NCBI GenBank assembly: GCA_009809945.1
Contig: WTPW01000157.1
Span: 497,869 to 561,868 of the forward strand
Source: Gigaspora margarita
Lineage: Eukaryota; Glomeromycota; Glomeromycetes; Diversisporales; Gigasporaceae
DNA: 64,000 nt
Direction: 5' to 3'
Positions 43,396 to 54,438 of the stretch are shown here, in pieces. Under the pieces are notes generated by a model. It did no database searches, was not told the origin of the DNA, and worked only from the letters and a program-made list of their open reading frames with translations. Numbering within the stretch: the first letter of the stretch is position 1; every line of letters starts with the position of its first letter. A program made the position numbers and the translations under genes.

Positions 43396-43813
43396 AGCTA
43401 AATACTTCTACATTCTTAATTTTTTTTTGAAATCTATTTATAAATAAGTTATAGCAAGTTGAAGTTATAGTATTTTTATAAGTAAAGATGAAATTTGGCC
43501 ACCTTTAATATATATATAAAAAAGCAAATTTGGCCTCTTAAAAATTTAAATTTGGCCACTTTATATATAAATTTGGCCACTTTATATATTAAAAATTTAA
43601 ATTTAGCCACTTTATATATAAATATTTGCTAAATTTTCAAATTGGGCTCTTTATATATATAAAGAATAAAATTTGAATTTGGCTGCTAAAAATTTTTATT
43701 GGTTAGGTCTAGGTTGTACAAACTGTATTATCATTTTTTAATGTTATCTAATATTTACTAGACCAATTTGGATAGTTAAACTACTATTAAAGTTGTTTTA
43801 GTAAGCTCCACAG

Positions 43814-44558
43814 TAGTGTTACAAATTGGCAAAAATTTTTTAAGGGTAGAGTGAATGTAGATCAATTTTTATATGATTTACGGGGTACAAAAAATTTTAT
43901 ATAGAAAGCAAAAATATGCTTCTAATAAAACTTTTCAAAATTATAGCCAGTATTTTCCAAAATTTTGTGGTATATAATTTGAAGTCTCCTATTTGTTATA
44001 GTAAAATTTTAAACCCTATATCATTTAAAAAAATCTACCTTTGTATATTGGTAAAAAAAACTTAGNTGACCCCANATTTNCTTAGGTNNNACAAAAATCN
44101 CNAATTCNGATTGGNTGAATCNTTGTTGTTTACAACCCTGATTGGTCGATCACCTGATTTCATATGATTACAACGTAATCATTATTAAAAATGATCTACG
44201 TTCACCCTACATTAATCGATTAGTTGCTCAATTAGTTGACAATTAATTGTAATTAATTGATTAATCAATTAATCAATTAATTGTTAAGTTGCACTAATTG
44301 ATTAATTGATCAATTGATTAATCAATTAATTGTAAGTTGCAACTAGTTGATCAATCAATTAATCAATTAATTGCAACTAATTCATTAATTAATTTATTAA
44401 TTTTCAATTGATTACTAATTAATTCTTTAATTGGTTAGTTGCAACTAATTGTTTGATTGATTAATTGATTAATTGATTAGTCGGTATCCAAAAAATTTAA
44501 TCATTTTGTTATCAACTAATCAACTATTGATTTTTTCTAACTTCAATTTGTAACACTA
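43814..44558. mobile_element. hAT-like non-autonomous element, 745 bp
   Basis: Perfect 15-bp TIR, TAGTGTTACAAATTG, at both ends. CTCCACAG (43,806-43,813) and CTTCACAG (44,559-44,566) form an 8-bp duplication with one transition. Outside the duplication, the host sequence AGCTC/CTTTTAATTAATTG rejoins as a worn family E arm, which supports the insertion. The interior has ten or more ambiguous bases (44,066-44,122) and the TTAATTGA minisatellite. No transposase. Confidence 0.8.
44206..44490. repeat. TTAATTGA / ATTGATTAATCA minisatellite
   Basis: Dozens of ATTGATTAATC, AATTAATTG and AGTTGCAACTA words form a highly self-complementary array inside the hAT-like element. All units are built from the same few letters, so slippage and hairpin formation are likely. 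No gene. Confidence 0.8.
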
Positions 44559-44744
44559 CTTCACAGCTTTTAATTAATTGATTTTGGTTGCTAATTTAAT
44601 AAAGAATTATTTTTTATTGGACTCCACTTAAATTCTAGTATAGTTAATATTATAGGAATTTTGCTTCAAATTCTAATATAAAATGTGCTAATCTTACTCA
44701 GATTAGCAGTTAATATAAAAGCTTATATAATAAAATATATAGTT

Positions 44745-44865
44745 CCTTTCTATAGATACATTCTATATAGTCATACTCTATATAGTTACACTCCATATCT
44801 GATATAGTTATGCACTATATAGTTACACTTCATATAGTCAAACTCAATATAGTCACCCTTTTATT
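44745..44865. repeat. Tandem ATATAGTTACACTC repeat
   Basis: About seven units of 16-22 bp: CTATATAGTCATACT, CTATATAGTTACACTC, CATATAGTCAAACTC and so on. A short degenerate tandem array. Confidence 0.7.
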
Positions 44866-45098
44866 TAAGTACCCAATATTGTGTGATAGACTTAAACATA
44901 TTAAAAAACCTTATTAAAGTCACAAATTACTTATAATTACTATTACTATAAAATTTAATTTTTTTACCAATTTTATTAATAATAAACCTTTATTATAGTT
45001 ACTAATTTTTAACTAAATACAGATTATAAAATCTGATTAGCCAATATTTATATTCATGCATATTAAAATTTTTAATTAAAAATTTTTAAATAAAACAA

Positions 45099-46166
45099 CT
45101 ACCAAAATATTTATCTCAATAAGGTGATTCTAATAAGCCCAAGATTACTAAAATCTTATTACAAGTTCCTGAGTTGATTAAGAATTTGTATTGCTATACA
45201 TGTTTAAAAATTGATTAAACTTAGATATTTGAATAAAAAATTTTTAATATTTTTAGAATTAAGTATTTAGATTTGAACAATTTTAAGAGTAGAGGGTACT
45301 ATTTTAAAATTATATATAATTTTAATGGTAAATTTTTTTATAATTAATATTATGAAAAATTATATTAAGTAAACTAATTTTAATACTTAAGACAAGTTTG
45401 TAGAGCAGGTTTTTTTGATTCTAATAATAGTAAAATTATTAAAATTGGTTAAAGACTCAGTGAAATATATATATTTAAAAATTGGGTATTAAAATTTAGT
45501 AATAAAACTAACTTATAAATTCACATAAATTGACCAATCAGAATTAGTAATTTTGTGCAACCCAGAAAAATTTGGGCTAACCCAGAAAAACTTTGTAATA
45601 TATATAACTATATTTTTTAAAATATAATAATAGTTCAAAATTTTACTATAATAGATAAATTGTTTTATTTATATTTTGTAAAATTTTAATAAAAGGATTA
45701 ATATATTTATAACCATAGGTTACAATAAATTTTTTGTAGCCAGGCCATAACTAAGCCCAAATGTAATATAGTTAGGGTTAGGGTTAGGGTAATATTAAAG
45801 TTAGAGTTAGAGTTTAGATTGTGATTAGTTAGAGTTAAATTTATAGTTAATGTTAAAATTACTACAAAATCGCGAGAGAAGCATTTTTTGTTAGTAGTAC
45901 AACAGGGGTTACCCTAGTAAAATTTTGAGTTATTAACAATTTTATAAAATACGGTTACAGTAACCATGGCTACAAATAAATTAATCCTTAATAAAAATTA
46001 GCTGTAATTTAAAAAATGTTTTATTAGTAGTATATATTAGTTTTATATGAAAATTTCAAAATACCATATAAAACTATATAAAAATGATCTACATATCCTC
46101 TACCTTTAAACTTGTTAGAATCATCTTATTGAAATAAATATACTAGTAGTTGTTTTATCAAAATTG
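45099..46166. mobile_element. Foldback element, relative of the 10-16 kb element
   Basis: ACAACTACCAAAATATTTATC and TCAATAAGGTGATTCTAA at the left are mirrored by TTAGAATCATCTTATTGA and the stretch ending AGTAGTTGTTTTATC at the right. The left end (ACTACCAAAATATTTATC, AATAAGCCCAAGATTACTAA) matches the inner edge of the big element near 10,330-10,385. It contains three GGGTTA units (45,775-45,790) and an inner inverted pair (TTTGTAGCCA / TGGCTACAAA). Confidence 0.6.
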
Positions 46167-46441
46167 GGCTATTGAATTAATAGTTATTTACTGTCAACCA
46201 TTTTTTAAATTTTCTATAATAAATTACAAATATATACAAATATGTTACAATTATATATTAAATTAAACTTTTATTGCACTGCAATTATCTGATCACTACA
46301 AGGTATATTACTTATAGTCATACCTTTATACAATTACTACAATAGGGCTTGACCAACTTGGAATTATAAAGAGACAACTATAATTAATTATCTCAAATAA
46401 AAAGTGAATAAATTAAAAAGTTTATATTAAAATACTATTTT

Positions 46442-46699
46442 TATATATGGGGGCTTGTTAGTAGAAATGTGATAAAAAGTTTATAAGTAAAAGTTTTTTA
46501 AACTTTGAATTAAAATATTCCAATAACTACTAAATTAAACTTAATATATTTTTTTTATATTTTAATTATATGTAGTTATAAAATTAAATAAAAAAAAATT
46601 TATTTAATTTGATTTAGTAGTTATTGAGCTATTCTAGTTTAAAATTTAAAAAAAGTGGTAAAAACTTATTACCCTTCTCTACTGACAAGCCCCCATATA
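46442..46699. mobile_element. Foldback element, ATATATGGGGGCTTGT ends
   Basis: Left ATATATGGGGGCTTGTTAGT, right ACTGACAAGCCCCCATATAT, and the arms pair over most of 258 bp with a loop near 46,570. Non-coding. Confidence 0.72.
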
Positions 46700-47514
46700 T
46701 TGTTTGAGGGCCTATTAATTTTTGTAAATATAATACATGTATATATAATTAGAAATTCTCTATATTAAATTACAAATATGTTTAATAATAGATACTTTTT
46801 ACTAAATCAGTTTGTATAACAAAAAATATATAAAAAATATAATTAATAATAAAAAATTTAACTGCTATAATTAATATAATTAATTTAAAATGCACTCTCT
46901 TTGTTAATCACTTGTTTACAAATTTTCTTAATTTAATTATTTAATAACTTTAAATTTATTAAGTTAACTTGATTATTACCTCTAAATAAACTTGTCCTCT
47001 TTATAAATATATATAATATTAAAATATTATTGCAAAATTTTTAAACTTATTAAATAAAAGCCTTTGACCTAAAATTGTATTCTTTTGAAATATATACAAA
47101 ACAGCCTTTTTAATCTATCTTGCAAATTTATAAAAAGTAAAAAGCTTATTTTTTTTTATTATAACAAGCTATATTCATGCTTGTAGTTCTAAAACTAACA
47201 GAAATACACTCAAAATATTTTAATTTTTTATAATCTTTTCTCTTTTTTCTTTTTTTTTAAAAAATTTTTTGCAAACATCCTATAGACATTTTTTATATAA
47301 CCTAAACACTTCTAAATCATGCTATCCACATTTTTAAATTGTTCAAAATTAGTGGTTCTTTCATAAATTATACAAAATATTATTTAATTTTATACAAATT
47401 AATATTTACTCTTTTTGTAACTATTTTAATTTGTATATAGTAATGCTATCTAAGTATTATTTTAATATAATTTGATATATTACATTATATACAAGACTTT
47501 TAATGAATATCTAA

Positions 47515-47762
47515 ATATGGGATAAGTCAATAGAAGAAGGGCCAAATTTTTTTAAGTAAAAGTTTTCTTGACTTTAAACTTAAATATTTTAAAAACTATC
47601 TTAATAAATTTAATAAATTTTTTATTTTAATTTTATATAATTTCAAGATTAAAATAAAAAAATTTTAATAGATTTAATTAAATAGTCGTTAAGATATTTT
47701 AATTTAAAACTTAAAAATTTACTAAAAATGATTTGTCTTTTCTACTAACTCATCTCTATATA
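47515..47762. mobile_element. Foldback element, same layout as 46,442
   Basis: AATATGGGATAAGTCAATAG at the left and TACTAACTCATCTCTATAT at the right, with inner arms TTTAAACTTAAATATTTTAA / TTAATTTAAAACTTAAA. More diverged than the copy at 46,442. Confidence 0.55.
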
Positions 47763-47869
47763 CTAAAAACTTATAATTTTTAGTATAATTTGAAATTCAA
47801 GCAAACATCTTTAATATTACAAAACACTAAGATGTCAAAGATTTAATTATTTTATAAGTGCGCCAAACA

Positions 47870-47998
47870 ATAAGTATGCACTTATATAATAAAAAATGTG
47901 TATTTATTTACATGTTCTATTGTAAAGCTAGTCTTCTATTGTGCATTTAAAGAGGTATAGCATTTAGGAGATTGTATTTAGAAAGGTTTGACTATATA
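47870..47998. repeat. Worn relic of the GTGCATTTATAGAGG TIR family
   Basis: Words AGTATGCACTTATATA, TGTGCATTTAAAGAGG, ATTTAGGAGATTGTATTTAG and AAAGGTTTGACTATA recall 56,339-56,512 in the same order. The ends are not readable. Confidence 0.45.
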
Positions 47999-48059
47999 AA
48001 TTTTAAAAATAAAAAATATAATTTCTTTAAAATTGAAAATTTTATTAAAGATAAAATCT

Positions 48060-48790
48060 ATTTTGTGCACTCCGCACCATGGTGCAGGGTGCAACGGGGT
48101 ATGATATCACAGGTACAATAAAAAACAATTTGTTTACATCCCAGTTACATGGATCTACAAAATAAGTATAGATTTTTTGTTTATATTATTTTTGTCAGTT
48201 CTCTTTCTTTTTTACTAATTAGTTTATTTTTTTTTTAGATAATATTGTACCTGCATTTCGTTAGTACCATCATCACATTTTGGAGCTATCTTTTCTTTAG
48301 TATCATTATTTTTTAGAGCCACCACTTATTGGTGTCATCGCTCTTTGGGGTTGTTGTTTCGTTGTTATTGTCACATTTTGGAGCCATCGTTTTACTAGTG
48401 TCATCATTATTGTTTTGCTATTGTCACACTTTGGAGCAACATTTCTCTAGTATTGGTATTGTTGTTCTTTGGAGTCATCATTTTGCTGGTGCTATCATTC
48501 TTGGTATTGTCACATTTTGAAGCTATTGTTTCGCTGGTATCATCATTATTGTTTTGCTATTGTCACACTTTATAGCAATATTTTCTCTAGTATTGGTATT
48601 GTTGTTCTACGTAAGAACGTATGTATGTATGTACATAACTTTTACATTGAATAGTGTGAAAGATTACCAAGATGATGCATATAGTAGTGTAGTTAGAAAT
48701 ACAAAAGAAGTGAACGTATATAATATATTAGTAGGTTATATTGTCTGCTGATAGTTAAGATTAGGACTAGGATTAGAGTGAGTGCTCAGT
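48060..48790. repeat. Degenerate 100-120 bp tandem repeats with palindromic head
   Basis: The head GCACTCCGCACCATGGTGCA (48,066) is partly palindromic and followed by GGGTGCAACGGGGTATGATA. Then TTACATGGATCTACAAAATA matches 10,500. From 48,245 the words CACATTTTGGAGC(C/T)AT, TCATCATTATTGTTTTGC and TCTCTAGTATTGGTATTG repeat with a period near 120 bp. The Ser/Val/Leu/Cys-rich frames at 48,329-48,751 are translations of this repeat. Confidence 0.6.
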
Positions 48791-49480
48791 TAGTGTTTGT
48801 TGGGCTTAGGTCATAATATAATAAATTCATTCAAGAAAACTTTTTGTTCAAAAAAGTGGTTTCTTATACAAACGATCATGTTGGGAGGACAAAATTTTTA
48901 TGACGATACTGGGATACATCATGGTATACCTAAAATAAATATAGGACTAGAAACACCAGTCAAAAAAAATTCACTCATTATGTAGTTCCATTAAAAAAAA
49001 CTTTGCTAAAAAAAAAATTTTCACTATTAGGTTAGGGTTAGGGTATTGCTAGTAGGTTTGGGTTAGAAGGCTATTTTATACCAAAATTTTGCAAGAAAAC
49101 CTTTTAATTAGTACGTAGAAGGCAGTTTCATAGGTGAAATTTCATGATATGGACAATTTTTTATTATTTTTGTTTCTTGAACTTTTTCATATCACACCTC
49201 TAATTGGCTAGTAAAATATTTTAGACTGGTATTTTAAAATAAATGTGTTATAATCAGTAGGAGAGCTTTATAAAATTTGAACCAATTTAGCTTCGATCGT
49301 AAACAACTAGTGCTTTAAAGTTAAATGGTTTAAATCAATAACTGACATACATAATTACAGATTATACGGTTTCTCTTTATTAATATAAATCAATATATCA
49401 GATTACTACAATAAAACTAATACTATTTACAATCATTAACTACTTGTCTACTCTTCATAAGCTAAAACTTGCTATTTATA
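48790..49480. repeat. Diverged dispersed-repeat segments
   Basis: AAAAAAGTGGTTTCTTATA (48,852) and AGAAGGCAGTTTCATAGGTGA (49,107) are two versions of one unit, also seen near 19,227 and 35,130. GGTTAGGGTTAGGG occurs near 49,028. A short frame at 48,797-48,985 shows no domain. Confidence 0.4.
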
Positions 49481-49493
49481 TATTTGTAAGTTT

Positions 49494-49602
49494 ACTCTGG
49501 AGTCTTAAACTCCTACTGAGAGTTTTTCTATTCTTCAGGAGCTATTATCTCCTTCTGGGAGCTTTTAACTCTCGTTGAGAGTCGCTAACTCTACGCTATG
49601 AA
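49494..49602. repeat. Short inverted/tandem repeat of CTCCTACTGAGAG type
   Basis: GAGTCTTAAACTCCTACTGAG, GAGCTATTATCTCCTTCTGG, GAGCTTTTAACTCTCGTTGAG and GAGTCGCTAACTCTACG are four units of 25-30 bp, each partly self-complementary. Confidence 0.6.
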
Positions 49603-49609
49603 TCATTTC

Positions 49610-50180
49610 CATACTATACCCAAATAAGAAAATATAAAGATAAAATAATAATATATAAAAAAAAATTAAAGTTATGGTTGTGACAAATGCCATTTAAAAA
49701 TTGATCGATTCCAATCTAGCATATTGGATTAAATTTAAATAAAAAAATTCTAAAAGGTTCAAAAATGTATCCACTTATAATAATTTTAATTATTATTTTT
49801 TTATTTTTTGTTTATGGATATCTTAAATATAAAAATATTTTCAATAATTTAATAAAATTTTTAAATTATGTACAAATCATTATAGCAAACAACTTCATTT
49901 ATTATACAAAGGCCAATTCATATATAAAAAAAAATTGGTTTTATATATAGCTATAATCAGCAAATTAGATTAGATTATCAAGATAATTAAAAATTTGGTA
50001 ATTTTGTTAAAGGAGTATACTAATATGTATAGAATATCATATATATATATTGTATATATATAGTATACATATCATACATCTATTATACACATATCTAGCA
50101 CTAGATACATATTAGCTACCTAATAGAATTAGAAAATCATTGAATATAACCAATCAAATTTATGTAAATAATAATCAAAA
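49610..50180. other. AT-rich sequence, no gene seen
   Basis: The 61-codon frame at 49,765-49,950 (one hydrophobic stretch, then Lys/Asn/Tyr-rich) has no recognisable family and sits in very AT-rich DNA. An ATATAT stretch lies at 50,036-50,065. Confidence 0.4.
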
Positions 50181-50182
50181 TA

Positions 50183-50895
50183 GAGTGTGATGACTTAGAA
50201 AAATTGTTAAGTTGTTATTTTCAAGTAGCAAATTTAGGGTTCAAATCACACTAGCAATATTTTGAAAAAATAGATATATGATCTAGTAACTGTTTTTTGT
50301 TAATTGGTTGGGTATAAGCTTTTGGACATAGTTGTATATTATTATACAAATAAATCCAAAGAACTAAAAAAACAGAACCCTATTTGTCACGTCCTGTTTA
50401 AAGAGGTAGCAAAGATCTTTGACAGTACTAGCAATACCAGAATATTAGAAACTAGAACTAGAAAACTAAATGACAAGACTTTTGAAAGTTTGGTTTACCA
50501 ACTTGGCTACCAGAATTGTACTAGAGGAAAAGAACCTATGCCAAAGAAGTAAATACCAAAGGAAGCAAGACCAATAATGCATCTAATACCAGGTGAATTG
50601 GCCCTTCTGAGCTAACTTGTTTGGAAGTTTGGAATATATTAGAAAAGAACTAAAAGAAAAGTAGAAGTATATAATAGGATTAAAGCAAATCTTACAAAAG
50701 CAAAAGTAAATAATAGTTGGAAGAAAATAATATTCTAATTCCAAATATAAGTCTTAGTAAATATACAAGTTAGTAACGTATAGATAAATATCTGTATAAA
50801 ACAGGTATAGCTCTACCAAGTTTCCTATTGCAGATATGCAAATTGTATCTTTGGATACATTAAAGTGGTTCTAGACTAACTGTATATTAGAAGTT
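50183..50895 (+). mobile_element. SINE-like retroposon, copy in opposite orientation, worn
   Basis: It begins GAGTGTGATGACTTAGAAAA and continues to GGGTTCAAATCACA (box B, one or two changes), then CAGTAACTGTTTT-type and GGTTGGGTA words in the same order as the 54.4 kb copy read on its own strand. Changes are mainly C/G to T/A, so it is old. The frame at 50,304-50,552 reads KEVAKIFDS and LNDKT, matching the corresponding frame of the other copies. The 3' end merges with the next element. Confidence 0.62.
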
Positions 50896-50897
50896 CT

Positions 50898-51122
50898 TAA
50901 ATTCAAGTTAAATCAAATATTAGATTAATTTGAATTTGATCAAATTAGATTAATTCTAATTTGAATTTGATTTGATTCGCATCTTTGAATTTGATTTTGA
51001 TTTAAATTTTAATTTTTAATAGTAATTTTCAAATTAAATTAAATATTTGTTAAATCAAATCAAATTTGGTCATAAATGAATTTGATCAAATTAAATATAA
51101 TCAAATTTGAATTTGAACTTGT
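50898..51122. mobile_element. Worn relative of the hAT-like element at 25,545
   Basis: AGTTCTTAAATTCAAG, TTGAATTTGATCAAATTAG and AATTTGGTCATAAATGAATTTG follow the same order as 25,551-25,800. The terminal CCCTA and target duplication are no longer readable. Confidence 0.55.
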
Positions 51123-51124
51123 AA

Positions 51125-52085
51125 TAGGTAGCACATTCATGCTACTTATTTTATTTATATTGTTAACTATATTAATTACTACAAAAAATTTTATGATTAA
51201 AACTACATTAGCTAATATTACAGTATAGTTTTTTAACATAATTATTATAAAACATTCTATTATAAACTAAGTCACAAATATAGTATATACAATTGTAAGA
51301 TTTTATTATAATTAATATTATTTAATCATTAGTTACTATATACTTATCACTATAGTATATAATTAAAGTGGAGTTAAACTGCATTGAAATAATTATAATT
51401 TCTATTGTAAAAAGTTTTGTTATAAAATTTACTTATTATTTCCAGAAACAATAAATATATTTAGATTAAATTAGATGTATTTGAATTTATTATAATTTAA
51501 TAATAAAATATACTAGAAAAATGAATACCCATTAGTGTCTAAAATTATAGGGTTAGGGTTATCATTCAATTAATTGCAGATTTTATTTCTAGTCTGTGTA
51601 ATGTAAAGAATAAATATCAGGCTAATCTGTGTCAATCTATATGCTGATTGGCTAATATATGTGCATGTGACTAAATCTAACACAAAATTGTGTTCATTGC
51701 TAACTACATAGTTCTTGCTACACTTTAAACATAAATATTTTGTTAAAAACTTACTATTTTGATAACTAAAGTATAGTTGAATTAGTTTGTATTATAATTT
51801 CTAATATAATTCTACTATAGATTGGTGTAAATTTTGTTTGCACTTTCTATTCTAGCACTACAGTATATAGTTATATTTGTAATAGAAGTATTGTGATTTT
51901 AACATTACTATAAAAACACTATGTTACAGAACTATAATAGTTAAAGTTGGCCAGTATATATAGAAATTATTTTGATTGTTGCTATTAGTTACTATGAAAA
52001 ATTTTATTTAAAGTTTATCTACTCTAGCTATATAAAATTTTATAAAGCCTGCAAGGTTTATTTTTTATTTAAATAACCTGCTAAT
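51125..52085. other. AT-rich sequence, no gene seen
   Basis: Only short words recur (ACTATAGTATATA, AATTTTATTTAAAG). GGGTTAGGGTTA occurs once near 51,549. No frame or RNA recognised. Confidence 0.45.
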
Positions 52086-52199
52086 AAAATTTTTTTTAAA
52101 TTATGCCAATTTTTCTGTTTTTGCTTTTTAATTTTTCTTTGGTATCACTTGATAGTGACCTTATTTTTCCAAATTTATCTGATAAATTAAAAAAATAAA

Positions 52200-52530
52200 A
52201 AAGTGTACTAAAACCAGGTTTTGTACTAAATAAATTAACTAGACTGATTAACAAATGTTGTTTTTCAGACCAAGGCAGTTCTAAAGGTAATGAGTTCATT
52301 AAAAAGGCCTAGTAGATATCTTTCTATGGCTTTTCAAAGTTTTATAATAATTATTTATATAAATCATATAAATTAAACAATTTTTATAAAACTTTGAGAG
52401 CCATAAAAAAAGATATACTGGACCATTTTTGATAACTCACTAGTTTTAAAACTGTCTAGATCTGAAGAACAATATTGTCTTAATTAGCCTTGTTAGTTTA
52501 CTTAGTAAAATGCATAGTTCCAAAAACAGT
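52200..52530. mobile_element. Foldback element, family A, copy 3
   Basis: AAATTAACTAGACTGATTAA, CAAGGCAGTTCTAAAGGTA, TTTCAAAGTTTTATAATAAT and the mirrored AAAACTTTGAGAGCCATA, TAGATCTGAAGAACAATATT match copies 1 and 2 in order. Its ends are more worn (GTACTAAATAAAT / TTTACTTAGTA). The 67-codon minus frame at 52,096-52,299 overlaps it and is not supported as a gene. Confidence 0.65.
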
Positions 52531-52689
52531 TTTATTTATTTGATAAATAATTTATAAATGCAGAATATATATATATAGTGCCATAGATTAAAACTTGCAT
52601 TAGATTTTCAAAAACTTCAATCTATAAAAATTATATAGTTAATGCATTTTACTATAACAAAACTCTATCAAGTTGAAGTTAGAAGTGAC

Positions 52690-53055
52690 CATTTACTGCT
52701 TGTTTTGGTTGTAGCTAAAATAGAGTTAAAAAAGAGTTAAACTATTGTAAGTAAGGCCTTCTGGCAGAAAACTATAATATTACCAAGTAAGGAAGTAGTA
52801 GATAAACTCTAGAGCTTTGTTAAGGTTTACAAAAGCAAAAGCAGAAGTAGTTATTGAGTTATATACATTATTCTGCATAGTATAACTCTTCAAGTCTCTA
52901 CAAGTTGGTACTCTTTTTGCTTACTTTTTTGGCTTTTTTAAAATTTCAACAAAGTGGCATTTTGGCTTACTCTTTTTAAAAGATTAGCAGTATTTACTTC
53001 TTTCAAAATTGGAAATGTACTACCTAATCAAAATCAAGTCACAAGTAAATTTTAG
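52690..53055 (+). repeat. Dispersed repeat family D, copy 2
   Basis: AGCTAAAATAGAGTTAAAAAAG, GGCCTTCTGGCAGAAAACT, GTAGTAGATAAACTCTAGAG and ACCTAATCAAAATCAAGTCA align with 6,290-6,640. Read in pieces it gives KEVVDKL, SFVKVYKSKSRS and IILHSIT. These match KDVVEKLWSFVK, NRSRG and IILYSIT of the copy at 61.4-61.8 kb. Confidence 0.55.
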
Positions 53056-53213
53056 GTTCTGTAAAATAAACAATAAATAATATGTGAGACTGTTAAAAGA
53101 AAAATTATAAATAAAACTTCTTTTTAGAATTATTTTATTTATTTTTTTATAGTTTAATAGACATCTACTTTGGCTATAAGGTTTTTATTGAATCTTTATT
53201 GTTATATTAACAA

Positions 53214-53843
53214 GTATATAACTAGCTATATGTGCACTTTTGGTACCTAATTTAAGTAGACTGTTTGAAGGTTCTACACTAGCTACTATACTTGCAGACC
53301 AACTATGGGTCCTGTTTAATTAAACCACTCTAATCCATGCTTTGTCTATTAATATTTACCTATTTACTAATTTATATTATAGTTTTTAGAATTATTCTCA
53401 ATAAATCTACTAGCCTTAGTGCTAATTTATCTTTGCAGAAATTGCTAGCCACCCCAAGTATGTATCCCATATTGTATACCAAAGAAGTCTTTGGTAACTT
53501 GCACTTAGCCTGCATTGTTATCTATATTGCCATTATAAGATTTGTTCTAATCCTAGTACTAATATCTTTTTAGTAGTACTATCAAAGATCTTCTTCTACC
53601 TCTTTACTTGGAATTTGCCAAATTTCTCCAGTTCTTTGGATTTGTCAGTATAATATAGCACTATTATGCTTAAATGCTCCAATTCAATATAGTGAAACCA
53701 AAACTACAGGTTATATATCCAACCAATAATGAGAAACAGGCAACTAGTACACAAATCTATTTTCAAAATGCACCAGTATGATTTGAACTCTCAACCTGCC
53801 ACTTGGAGTAACAACTTGACAACTTCTCTGTATTGCTACACCC
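53214..53843 (-). mobile_element. SINE-like retroposon, worn copy
   Basis: On the minus strand it starts GGGTGTAGCAATACAGAG, then has GGTTGAGAGTTCAAATCATA at the box B place. On the plus strand TTCTACACTAGCTACTATAC and CAGCCTGC-type words match 54,600-54,640. Many C/G to T/A changes. The 78-codon plus frame at 53,337-53,573 lies inside it and has no domain. Confidence 0.6.
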
Positions 53844-53849
53844 TTTTTT

Positions 53850-54410
53850 CTAAAATGTTCTTTTAGAAGTAGTTTCTTTTTTTTATATATATATAATACT
53901 TAAGCAAAGTGTTCTTCTGTACAGTATTATATAATTTTTATGTTTTAGTATAGTTTTCTAATTGTGTTTTAGTGGTTTATTTTTTATTTTTTATATTTTT
54001 TTTTTTAGTTTTAGGTTAGCTTTTATTATTAGTACAGAATTTTTCTTTGTTTTTTTTTATTTTTTGTCTTTATTTTGTTAGTTTTTGGTATTTATTTAGG
54101 TTTTAGCAGTTATCTTCTTTTTTTATTTCTTATACTTTCTTTTTATATCAGATATTGTTTTTATTAGTCTATTATTATGTAGAATTTTTTTTCTTCTTTT
54201 CAATAAAAATTTTGGCAAGGCTGTTAAAGAATTAAAAAATAAAACTTGCATTAGATTGAATTTAATACACATTAGCAGTCAAGGGACATGTCCATATATA
54301 ATAGCTTAGAATAAGTTACTTATAGATCAAATAAGTTGACTTACCCAATTTTATATATAAATTTATGAAAAAAATCATTTAAATTGAATTTATTTATTTT
54401 TTTTTAATTA
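53850..54410. other. T-rich low-complexity sequence
   Basis: TTTTTTATTTTTTATATTTTT-like composition and no frame. AGGGACATGTCC near 54,289 is a palindromic word seen elsewhere. The stretch TAAGGTGAGGTCTTGCTTATA at 54,411 resembles the LINE 3' end at 20,640-20,665, so a short LINE tail may have been the landing site of the next element. Confidence 0.4.
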
Positions 54411-54438
54411 AGGTGAGGTCTTGCTTATATTTTTATTT

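Larger units (their letters stand above)
41245..43730. mobile_element. Large nested foldback with AGTGGCCAAATTTAAATTTTT arms
   Basis: The left arm starts near 41,245 with GTGCGTACAACCTAGCCCC and repeats AAGTGGCCAAATTTAAATTT. The right arm, 43,490-43,730, has AAATTTAAATTTGGCCACTT and ends GGTCTAGGTTGTACAAACTG. Together they form a 2.5-kb inverted repeat. Inside are the palindrome at 41,464-41,733 and two stacked family E copies (42,150-43,395). A fragment of the same outer end (GTGTACAGCCTAGTCCCGACC) occurs at 42,069. No coding sequence. Confidence 0.65.

Noticed and set aside
45771..45792. Telomere or chromosome end
   Set aside because: Only about three TTAGGG units, internal, and part of a foldback element.
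48329..48751. Ser/Val/Leu/Cys-rich frames resembling a membrane protein
   Set aside because: They follow a degenerate tandem repeat of about 120 bp that is also present, in other frames, at 10.5 kb and 15 kb.
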